A stretch of DNA of 64,000 nt, from NCBI GenBank assembly GCA_018857735.1, contig JABMCL010001116.1, positions 1,042,501-1,106,500 on the forward strand, read 5' to 3'. How positions within the stretch are numbered: the first letter of the stretch is position 1; every line of letters begins with the position of its first letter. Position numbers and translations under genes: made by a program. Origin of the DNA: Alviniconcha marisindica (Eukaryota; Mollusca; Gastropoda; Provannidae). The notes beneath the pieces were generated by a model that worked only from the letters and a program-made list of their open reading frames with translations, had not been told where the DNA came from and did no database searches. This document shows, piece after piece, positions 1-9,642 of the stretch.

Positions 1-285
1 GTGCGTGTGGTTTCATGACTTAGAATTACTGAGATATGTTCTTCGTTGTGCGATCGAACGACAGCTTTAATTTCCCGCTGGGATGAATAAAGTATATTGT
101 TTTTGTTGTTATTGTTAGTGTGTGTGCGTGCGTGGTGCGTGCGTGCGTGCGTGCGCGCGCATGACTACAATTCGTTTCTTACGGTGTGAGACCACCACCA
201 CCACCACCCAGTCCCTGTGCTGTGAACATGCATTATATATATTGTGAATATGCATATATAATGTGTGGGGCTCTTTCTTTCTTTT

Positions 286-319
<34 letters not shown>

Positions 320-754
320 GCGCATTACGAGTTATAATTCATTTGTTCAATCTGTATTATAAAACAATGGAAGGAAAATATGAAACCAAGGGATTTTGTC
401 CCAAGCACCTACAACCACAAGAACTTTGCGTCACTGTTAAATGACGTCATTAACGCGACGACCTTCCTCACTGTTGCTTCCAGTATGTCTTACACTGAAC
501 ATAGGCACGATTGACGTCGTGCCGTTAATACCGTACGAGGTTTGCATGACCATTTTCTATCGTTTTAAAACGAAACCTTATTTCTATCTTTGGTTTTCCT
601 ACGCCGTTGATTGACCCCGATGTAGAAGGGCTAAACGCATTTGAACATCAAACGCTTCTTTGTGCTTTGAGAAGAAGAGTCTCTTTGCCGGAAATTCGCA
701 CCGTCTTGCGAGGTCCCCTTTCGAGCGTTTCGATCGAATCTTGTGAACCGTTGT
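1..754. other. Non-coding, simple repeats
   Basis: I see no gene here. The stretch holds a GT/GCGT microsatellite (about 114-160), a CAC trinucleotide run (about 191-208) and a T homopolymer (about 288-316). The remainder, about 350-750, is unique sequence downstream of the histone-like gene. Confidence 0.6.
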
Positions 755-770
755 GGCCCTGAAAAGGGCC
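755..770 (-). terminator. Histone mRNA 3' stem-loop
   Basis: Read on the minus strand this is GGCCCTTTTCAGGGCC, which fits the replication-dependent histone stem-loop consensus GGCYCUUUUCAGRGCC exactly: six-base-pair stem and four-base loop. It lies 92 bases after the stop codon of the H1-like gene. It is followed by ACAA and, further on, CACAAGA, the positions expected for the cleavage site and a purine-rich U7-type downstream element. It predicts a non-polyadenylated mRNA bound by SLBP. Confidence 0.9.
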
Positions 771-862
771 TATAGATTTCATGTTTTTTGTTCTTTTTTA
801 GATTTTACGTTGTACAATGCACACGCGCCAGGCCTACTGCTTCCATTTTTATTTTCGTCTTC

Positions 863-1315
863 TCAGTAGTACCTCCTCCTCCTTCTCCTCCTCCTTCTCC
901 TCCTCCTTCTTCGCCTCCTCCTTCGCGATCGCCTCCTCCTCCTCCTCCTCCTTCTTCGCCTCCTTCGGCCTCGTCTTCTGCGAGAATATCGGCGGCGGCG
1001 ACGACGCCTACGGCTATGTCCTCTGGAACCTTTGCCTCTGCGACTGAAGGAGGACGGCACCTTCAGGACGAAGCGGTTGGAGTGGGGAGCCCTTTTGATC
1101 TTGCCCACCTTGACCGCACGGATCAGCAAACGCTTGAGCGCACTGTGAGACGTCCTGTAGCCATGCTGATGAGCCAGGATCTTTCCGATAGCCGAGACCG
1201 ATGAACCTCCCTTCTCGCCCAGGTTGGCGATGGCGTGCGTCACGCGAGCAATGGTAAGCGGTCTGTTGCTTCTGGCTGGCTCCATGGATTCCCCATAGCG
1301 GAGGGGCTCCGTCAT
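863..1315 (-). CDS. Protamine-like linker histone: H1 winged-helix domain with poly-arginine tail (sperm nuclear basic protein)
   Basis: Single-exon reading frame of 150 aa. Residues about 11-65 resemble the H1/H5 globular winged helix (RPLTIARVTHAIANL, then GSSVSAIGKIL, HSALKRLLIRAV, VGKIKRA and RFVLK). A short S/G/K linker follows, then a tail of roughly 43 arginines broken only by YS, G and S, ending in YY. The start is the ATG at 1313-1315: its context is GCCGCCATGA, and the frame is closed by a stop at 1409-1411 with no upstream ATG. A second in-frame ATG at 1283-1285 is less likely. H1-derived protamine-like proteins replace histones in sperm chromatin of many molluscs, and here the winged helix and a protamine-type arginine polymer are joined in one reading frame. 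The tail is coded by AGG/CGA-type runs that form an imperfect GGA/GAG trinucleotide tract and probably vary in length. Sperm expression is inferred. A polymorphic or misassembled tail is possible, but the H1 domain and the 3' stem-loop argue for a real gene. Confidence 0.87.
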   Translation of the reverse strand: MTEPLRYGESMEPARSNRPLTIARVTHAIANLGEKGGSSVSAIGKILAHQHGYRTSHSALKRLLIRAVKVGKIKRAPHSNRFVLKVPSSFSRRGKGSRGHSRRRRRRRRYSRRRRGRRRRRRRRRRRRRSRRRRRRRRRRRRRRRRRRYY

Positions 1316-1406
1316 GGCGGCTGCGGCCTCTTCCGGAGCCAACCCCTCGAGATCTGTGGTGGAAGCTTCTCGGAGAGGCAAATGCCAACAAGCTGTCGCC
1401 GCTCCG

Positions 1407-1470
1407 CTTTATCTCCATCGGACTGCCGTTTTCTATGGCGATGGCGGACTCTTCGGGTCTCAACACCAAT
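1407..1470 (-). promoter_or_regulatory. Possible core promoter of the H1-like gene
   Basis: On the minus strand a GATAAAG element (1407-1413) lies about 95 bases upstream of the chosen ATG and could serve as a TATA-type box. A CCAAT/ATTGG motif lies at 1466-1470, about 55 bases further upstream, as in many histone promoters. I found no clear H1-specific AAACACA box. The assignment rests on short motifs only. Confidence 0.3.
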
Positions 1471-1499
1471 GGGCTGCTGGGAGCTATGGTCGCGTACAC

Positions 1500-3216
1500 A
1501 CAACGTACACATCCGCCTGGATATCACTGAGCAACTGACAGGAAGACCGAATCTGCAGGCTGTAGACCAATCGTTGACTCGGAATAGTCAATCCTCCTCA
1601 TCACGGGGAAAGAAAAAAAAAGAACAGAAAGGTATAACGCAGTTTTCTTTTTCGGTTTTTTCTCGGGGGAGAAGATCCTTCCCAAGACGCACAAACAAAA
1701 AGAAAAGAAATGACGCTGGGAACCTTGGAACTAGAAATACGTCATTGTCGACGATTGTAATGTTGCGAGTGCTTTTGCGTCATAATGGTAGTCTTCGCAA
1801 AGCATCTATTCAACACGATGACCGAGCGAGAATGAACTATTTATCTGGGTGCTGAAAGCAGATTTAGCATGCATCGTGTATTATCGAAGTCAGGCCGACA
1901 CGGCTGTAGAAGCAGACGACCTCAGGGTAATATCCAAGGAGGCAGTCGGAAATTCCTGGGGCATTTTAAGTCCTATTCTGGGTTACAAATGTCATCAGAA
2001 TCATCCAGATAGAAATTTGCAACCGAAAAGTGAGTTTGATCACATTTGTGTCTTTCCGAATGCGTATGCGCTATTGAATTTGATCTAGATCTAGTCTCCG
2101 AGGAACGACGTGCACGCTTCCGCCATCTTGGTTGAGTGAAATGTGGGTATTTATTATATCGTGCACAATACAAGTCATAACTGACTTTTCCTATTTTAAA
2201 CAGTATTTAACAAATCAATATTTATTTTCACAGGTAATAAAAACGTTACTACCATTTCAGTTATTCATCAGGCATATCAGAACTACAAGATTCAGTGACT
2301 CCTTTGCTTCTACTCAAAATGTCCAACTGATTTGTTTTAACAAGCATCTATTCAACACGATGACCGGGCGAGAGCCACACCCTCTGCGCTATCGAGTGCC
2401 ACAACCTGCTTGTTTCCAAAGGGACCGCTCCTGGTTGAAGTGTTGCTTTACGTCCACAGAAACCACAGGTTTATTAGGGACGGAAGTCCAGGACGGCCAC
2501 CTCGGCTTTCACACTGCTCCTGAGCTCCTTCGTTTATATAGCGTTCGGGAAAACCCAAATACGCTCCGCCGGCTTGTCTCGATGATGATAGTAGAGCTTC
2601 ATGTCCTCGGATGTCGGCTGACATATCAGGGACAAATTGTGACCAATGACTAAGCATGGTTCAGTGTTGCTTTACGTCCACGGAAACCATAAGGCTCATT
2701 AGGACGGCCATCTCGACTTTCACACAGCTCCTGAACTCTCACGCCTTGTCTCCCTTGTCTGTCGGAAGTTCTATCCCCTCTCCCCTACCTCCCGCCGGTT
2801 ATTAAAAAATAAAAAAAAAAGTGTTCTGACTGTGAATTCCCACTTAATGATGAATACAATGTTACGTCGATTTAAAAAAAAAAAAAATGTAAATCCACAT
2901 TCACGTCACCAAACGGAAAAATAGGTGATTGATTGTTATCACCTGATTGATTGTTAACACCCAGTCAACCATGACGGTCATATCAGGGCGAAAGACATTT
3001 GGTCAACACGGTCACACTAAAAATATTTACATGTTACAACAAGCACGCTAACAATATACATAAATTATAAGTAAATGAGATGGATACGTGATATTTTAAC
3101 GCCCAGTCAGCCATGACCTTCACATCAGAACGAAAAGGAACAAAGAATGTAGAAACAAACAAATCAAAAACATCAGGTACAGATTAACCCCTGATTAGTC
3201 CTCTTCTTCTCTCTCC

Positions 3217-3264
<48 letters not shown>

Positions 3265-3480
3265 ACCCAGCGTTCCGGCAGCACTGTCCTCAGACTACCA
3301 GGCTATTTTCATGGCACTGGAGAAGTTGGTTGTCTGTACCATTTTTTTCTTTATATTTTTTTTTTCTTTTTTTCTTTCTTTTTTTCTTTTTTTCTTTTCT
3401 TTCTTTCTTTCTTTCTTTCTTCTTCTTTAGACCCCCAGAGCTTTTCTGCAAGCGTGGCTTCTCGGGGCCAGTGCTGCGTG
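1500..3480. other. Intergenic, no gene recognised
   Basis: No convincing coding signal. It contains a block of about 28 bases (AGCATCTATTCAACACGATG and following) present at about 1802 and again at about 2343, the SINE-like copies near 2434-2745, a poly-C run followed by CA repeats (about 3218-3266) and a polypyrimidine tract (about 3340-3430) leading into the large minisatellite. Confidence 0.5.
2601..2745 (-). mobile_element. SINE-like dispersed repeat, copy 1, with a partial copy just before it
   Basis: The block resembles elements at 12003-12177 and 20039-20212. All three share, in plus-strand order, TGACATATYAGGGA, GTGACCAATG, TTTACGTYCACRGAAACC, TTAGGACGG and CACACAGCTCCTGAACT. A second, 5'-lacking copy lies at about 2434-2535. 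The better copies have long target-site duplications. I found no duplication around this one, so it may be older or a composite. Confidence 0.7.
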
Positions 3481-3484
3481 CGTG

Positions 3485-5385
3485 ATTCCTTGTACAGGGG
3501 ACAGAACCGGGGCTCCTTATGTGCGTCTTGTACAGGGGACAGAACTGGGGCTCCTTATGTGCGTCTTGTACAGGGGACAGAACTGGGGCTCCTTATGTGC
3601 GTCTTGTACAGGGGACAGAACTGGGGCTCCTTGTGTGCGTGCTGCCTTGTACAGGGGACAGAACTGGGGCTCCTTATGTGCGTCTTGTACAGGGGACAGA
3701 ACTGGGGCTCCTTTGTGCGTCCCTTTTACAGGGACAGAACTGGGGCTCCTTATGTGCGTCTTGTACAGGGGACAGAACTGGGGCTCATTGTGTGCGTGTG
3801 CCCTTTTACAGGGGACAGAACTGGGGCTCCTTGTCCGTGCTTCTTTACAGGGGACAGAACTGGGCTATTTGTGTGCGTGCTGCTTGTACAGGGGACAGAA
3901 CTGGGGCTCCTTATGCGCGTCTTGTACAGGGGACAGAACTGGGGCTCCTTGTGTCCGTGCTTCCTTTTACAGGGGACAGAACTGGGCTATTTGTGTGCGT
4001 GCTGCCTTGTACAGGGGACAGAACTGGGGCTCCTTATGTGCGTCTTGTACAGGGGACAGAACTGGGCTATTTGTGTGAGTGCTGCCTTGTACAGGGGACA
4101 GAACTGGGGCTCCTTATGCGCGTCTTGTACGGGGGACAGAACTGAGGCTCCTTATGTGCGTCTTGTACAGGGGACAGAACTGGGGCTCCTTGTGTGCGTC
4201 TTGTACAGGGGACAGAACTGGGGCTCCTTATGTGCGTCTTGTACAGGGGACAGAACTGAGGCTCCTTATGTGCGTCTTGTACAGGGGACAGAACTGGGCT
4301 CTTTGTCGTCCTGTACAGGGGACAGAACTGGGGCTCCTTAAGTGCGTCTTGTACAGGGGACAGAACTGGGGCTCCTTGTGTCCGTGCTTCCTTTTACAGG
4401 GGACAGAACTGGGCTATTTGTGTGCGTGCTGCCTTGTACAGGGGACAGAACTGGGGCTCCTTATGTGCGTCTTGTACAGGGGACAGAACTGGGGCTCCTT
4501 GAGTCCGTGCTTCTTTACAGGGGACAGAACTGGGCTATTTGTGTGCGTGCTGCCTTGTACAGGGGACAGAACTGGGGCTCCTTATGTGCGTCTTGTACAG
4601 GGGACAGAACTGGGGCTCCTTGTGTCCGTGCTTCCTTTTACAGGGGACAGAACTGGGCTATTTGTGTGCGTGCTGCCTTGTACAGGGGACAGAACTGGGG
4701 CTCCTTATGTGCGTCTTGTACAGGGGACAGAACTGGACTCCTTGTGTGCGTGCTTCCTTTTACAGGGGACAGAACTGGGCTACCTTGTGTGCGTGCTGCC
4801 TTGTACAGGGGACAGAACTGGGGCTCCTTATGTGCGTCTTGTACAGGGGACAGAACTGGCTCCTTGTGTGCGTGCTGTCTTGTACAGGGGACAGAACTGG
4901 GCTCCTCGGGGCCGGTGCTGTGTCCGTGCTGCTTTGTACAGGGGACAGAACTGGGCTCCTTGTGTGCGTGCTGCCTTGTACAGGGGACAGAACTGGGCTC
5001 CTTGTGTGCGTGCTGCCTTGTACAGGGGACAGAACTGGGCTCCTTGTGTGCGTGCTGCCTTGTACAGGGGACAGAACTGGGCTCCTTGTGTCGTGTTTGC
5101 CTTTTACAGGGGACAGAACTGGGCTCCTTGTGTGCATGCTGCCTTGTACAGGGGACAGAACTGGCTCCTTGTGTGCGTGCTGCCTTGTACAGGGGACAGA
5201 ACTGGGCTCCTTGTGTCCGTGCTCCTTTACAGGGGGCAGAACTGGGCTCCTTGTGTGCGAGCTGCCTTGTACAGGGGACAGAACTGGGCTCCTCGGAGCC
5301 GGTGCTGTGTCCGTGCTTCCTTGTACAGGGGACAGAACTGGGCTCCTTGTGTGCGTGCTGCCTTGTACAGGGGACAGGACTCTTC
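3485..5385. repeat. 1.9 kb minisatellite, unit about 32-45 bp
   Basis: About fifty head-to-tail units built around TACAGGGGACAGAACTGGGG. Variable linkers (CTCCTTATGTGCGTCTTG, or GTGTGCGTGCTGCCTTG, or TCCGTGCTTCCTTT) give alternating short and long units, which suggests higher-order structure. The 5' part is rich in the short type; the 3' part (after about 4880) is almost purely the GTGCGTGCTGCC type. The unit lacks stops in several frames, so long apparent reading frames on both strands are an artefact of the repeat. Confidence 0.95.
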
Positions 5386-5452
5386 AGCTCCTTGATCCGC
5401 GCCGTTTCCACTTGGAACCTTTGTCCTCCCGCCCCCATCACTTATTCCTCTG

Positions 5453-5570
5453 ACTTTGGCCCAGTAAGACGGTTCAGTTGTGACTTAGGCCCAGTAAGAC
5501 GGTTCAGTTGTGACTTAGGCCCAGTAAGACGGTTCAGTTGTGACTTAGGCCCAGTAAGACGGTTCAGTTT
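5453..5570. repeat. 30-bp tandem repeat, four copies
   Basis: Unit GACTTAGGCCCAGTAAGACG plus GTTCAGTTGT, nearly perfect four times, beginning with a variant GACTTTGGCCC copy. It directly precedes a foldback element. Confidence 0.9.
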
Positions 5571-5581
5571 GAATCAACGCT

Positions 5582-5818
5582 CAAGGGAGTTAATTAGCGC
5601 TCGAAATACGTAACACACGTCAATACAACAACAAAGACCCGAGTCGCCTACGGTAACTCTCACCTGGCAAGCGTGTAAATACTTTTTTGAGGATGTACCT
5701 CTGGTGGAGTTTATGTACCTTGTATTTACACGCATGCCAGGTGAGAGTTACAGTAGGCGACTCAGGTCTTTGTTGTTGTGCTTGTGTTACGTATTTCGAG
5801 CGCTAGTTAACTCCCTTG
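5582..5818. mobile_element. Foldback (long inverted repeat) element
   Basis: Arms 5582-5682 and 5722-5818 are near-perfect reverse complements (for example CGAAATACGTAACAC against GTGTTACGTATTTCG) around a loop of about 39 bases. The size suggests a foldback MITE. A diverged, single-arm relative lies at about 59029-59095 (CTTGTATTTAC, CCAGGTGAGA, CAGGTCTTT). No coding capacity. Confidence 0.8.
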
Positions 5819-6369
5819 TGTGTTGATTATGCACGAGCTCTCTGGGCCTCGTTCTGTTTCAGATTGGTTCAGTATGAAGCCGGGCGGTATGCAAGCACGC
5901 TGACAAAACTGGTGTTCTGCACCGATTCCTACCCATACAGTTCATGTACACTGGGTGACTGACACAGCGTCCGTTAACAGGCTAAAATAAAGCCATGACT
6001 GTGCAGAAATTGCTGGTTGCACAGACACAGTTTCTGGAAGAAGGGAAGTCATTTGACAAAATCAACAGCAAAGGTGATTTCCAGCATCTAAAATTTAGGC
6101 ATGTAGGAATTGTTGTTTTTCAAGGCGGAGCAAAAACTGTGCAGCCAATGCTCGTCACAGCTGCCCGTGACGGGCAACAAAGGTGCCTACATGTTGTACG
6201 TGGAAACTGTGCAAAGTTGCACACATTTTACTTCGGTCTGAACAGCGCAAAGATGTGGGTAGGAGGCTGACCGTCAAAGACACCACGCGGACGTGTTGAT
6301 AGCTCTGACTACAAATCTCACAGACATGCACAGCCGGCCAACAATCGTAAGTCTGCATGTTAATTAATC

Positions 6370-6415
<46 letters not shown>

Positions 6416-7415
6416 AAAAGAAAAAAGTATCGCTGTCATCGGCGTGCGGACAGCGTTGAAAACTCCCAACAGTCGGCAGTATTGGTGTCGTCAGTTTGCG
6501 TCACGGATAATGGAGCAGTGAAGAGCGAAGTGTATTGCACAGTCGATCTGCTGATCGTCACCCACTGTCCTCCACGTCCTCACGCTCTCCTTCCCTTCTT
6601 CTTCCGCCTCCTTTTCATTCCACCGTCCATGTACAAGTGTGTTTGTGTGTGTGCGTGCGTGTGTCTGTCTGTCTGTATGCATATACATGTGTGTTCCTGT
6701 ATATGTGTGTGCCTGTATGCGTGTGTGTGTGCCTGTATGTGTGTGTGTATGTGTGTCTATGCATATTATTATGTGTTCAGTGTGCATGTATGTGTGTGTA
6801 CCTGTATGAGTGTGACTGTGCTTGTACGTGATATGCACTGGTGAACATTCCACGTGGCTGTGTTCTCTTCTTTCCTTCTTACCAGTGCCTTTTTCTCTGT
6901 TGCTTTGAAACCTGCAGCGTCTAGACTTCAATGTGACACTATGTTTAAACCTAAAGTGGAGGATATTCTTGGAAATCAATCACAGGTGCAGAAGCAAAGC
7001 TTTCTACTTCCAGTGATGACTCTCATCTGTAATTCCTCCACTGCATTACTGTTACATTGGGAATATCCCTTGTACAGAAAACAACACCATAAAGTAAACC
7101 TTCAATCTTGATTTGAAAGGCAGTTCAAAACCAGTCTATCTGTGAACAGTTTACTGGCTTATTATTCACATTACACAAACAAGAAAATCAGATGTGGTAC
7201 AGAAATATAAAAACATAACTGAGTATCCTTTATGTCCAGTACAAAACACATAAAATATTTTCACAGGGACGGAATACCTACATAACAATAGTGGGCATCA
7301 AAACTTACTCTTATGTACAGCTAATGTAAAATGGACAAGTGATGATATACGTCTTCACTCTCTATCTGAGACATAAGAAAATGTGTCTCATTAGTGACTG
7401 TGCATCAAAGTGTGT

Positions 7416-7457
<42 letters not shown>

Positions 7458-8466
7458 CTCCCCCCCCCCCCCCCCCCCACACACACACACCCACACACCA
7501 CAACACACACCACAACACACATGCACGTACACACACACACACACCACGCGCGCGCACACACGCACGCACGCACACACATGCACACACATAGAACAGATGT
7601 GCAATCCACTCTCCCAGGGTCCTTTGTTCATCAGTTGATTTCTCACTTCAACTTTTTCACCTGAAAAATAAACAGATCCAGACCCTCTAAACATTCTTTG
7701 AGCAAATGTAAAACTGAACAGCTTTACAAACATTATAAACCATTTACAAAGCATTCACTGGAGCGTCACATGAAATTTTAATTTAGTCTTCTAACAGGCA
7801 ACATGGCAACAGTCGTAACATAGCCACCCTAATCTCCTGCATGCTGCCACATGCTGCCAGAGTTCAAAGTCTTCGTTACCATGGCTGCCTACAACGCTGC
7901 CATGACTGGACAGTTCATTTTCTTCATATTTTCCTTGACAACATCATCATATGCCTGTGATTGCATGCATGTGTGGATAGGTGTGGATGGGTGTGTGAGA
8001 GTGCTGATTTGTTTTTTCACTGATGAATGATTTGCAGTTGCATGTACCTGGTGCTATTGTATTGTACACATCAATAAGTTTGGTGCATCACAAATGTCCC
8101 TTATCACTAGTTTTAAACATGTTTACAACTGCACCTACCGCAGTGCTGCCAGTGTATGTACTACATATCTGGAAACAGTCCTCCGATTTCCACACACAGT
8201 GAAACCCCACTTTTGAAACCAACCTAAAAATCACATAACATGGCGCTAAAAGAGAGGTGGACCTTGATTGGGGCTCCATTTAGCTTCAAACAGCAAAGGC
8301 ATGGTCTAAACTAAGCGAGAGGTGGTGTTTGAAGAAGAGTGTTTTCAGTCAGGATGGTACTGCCAAGGGTTCCCATGTATTCAGACCCCCCACCCACCCA
8401 CCGACCTACCCCCTGAAACTAACAGCTGTGGAAACTGGTCATTCCCATAGCGCTCAACCCAAAAAA
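5819..8466. other. Intergenic stretch downstream of TPGS1
   Basis: I recognise no gene. It holds an (AT)n run (about 6373-6414), a GT-rich tract (about 6635-6820), and a (CT)n/poly-C/(CA)n compound microsatellite (7416-7580). Reading frames through these are low-complexity. A small frame at 5995-6270 (91 codons) has a start and stop but no recognisable motif; I do not call it. Part of this stretch may be TPGS1 3' UTR, but I cannot place its polyadenylation site. Confidence 0.5.
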
Positions 8467-9108
8467 CTAAAGGCCTGCAGAGCAGCGTACCTTTGCCAGG
8501 AAAGCCTCACAAGCCTCGGAGACAAACTGCTCAGTGGAGTACACACCCTGCGCCTGCTCTCTGCTCAGCGCCTGCAGTCAAATTACACTGCTGATGACGC
8601 GTGTCCATCAATCACACTGCTGATGACGCGTGTCCATCAATCATACTGCTGATGACATGTGTCCATCAACTCACGTTGCTGTGACACATGTCCATCAAAT
8701 CACATTGCTATGACACACGTCCATCAAATCACATTGCTATGACACATGTTCATCAACTCACACTGCTGATGACATGTGTCCATCAATCACACGACTGATG
8801 ACACATGTCCATCAAATCACTCTGCTGATAACACATGCCCATGGAATCGCACTGCTAATAATACGTCCATCAAATCATACCGTTCTGAGTTACCACAAAC
8901 ATGTCTATTTTTACTTTTCATCTTTGGCAGCCTATGTACCAACCATTCTATACATCATAAAAATATTTACCTTCTCTACCTATGCTGCAGACCAAACTCT
9001 CTTAAAATTAATATGCACTTGATACACACTTACACAAAAAACATGCAAACACACACACACATCTACATGACTACACATACACACATGCATACATACAGGC
9101 ATACATGT

Positions 9109-9149
<41 letters not shown>

Positions 9150-9598
9150 CACAGACACAGTCACATTACTCACACAGTCAGTTATTCACATACAAACAAA
9201 CTCGCTCACCCTTTCTAAAGCTAGATGAAGACCTTCTGGGGCCAGATTGTAGCTTGACTCAATAATCCTGAACATGACAAAGGACATCAGTATAAACAGC
9301 TATCCCATAACTCCACACTGCTCTGATTTTCTGCTCATGCATTCAGTGGTACAGTACTATGGTTGACCAATACTAGCAGATTTCTTCTTTTCTTCTTCTT
9401 TTTATTTTTTTTATTTTATTTTTTTGGTGGGGGAGGGGGTATTAAAAGCTTTTTGTATCAGACCATTTTCCAGTCCACCTATAGGAGCATAATGGTGACC
9501 TGTAGAAGGGTGGAAGCTTAAATAACCAAGCAATTAGGTTGGCCTGTCTTTTTATTAGTACTTGTGTGTGGCTCAACACAGAAGCAAAATAACAGTGT

Positions 9599-9642
<44 letters not shown>

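Noticed and set aside
1316..1381. Longer H1-like protein starting 22 codons upstream
   Set aside because: That start would be TTG, with no in-frame ATG before the stop at 1409-1411. The ATG at 1313-1315 has a strong context.
3454..5613. Reading frames of 200-438 codons on both strands
   Set aside because: They are the stop-free minisatellite unit read in several frames; no domain and no unique sequence.
5995..6270. 91-codon frame starting MTVQKLLVAQ
   Set aside because: Has a start and stop but no recognisable domain, no splice context and no supporting neighbour; it could be chance.
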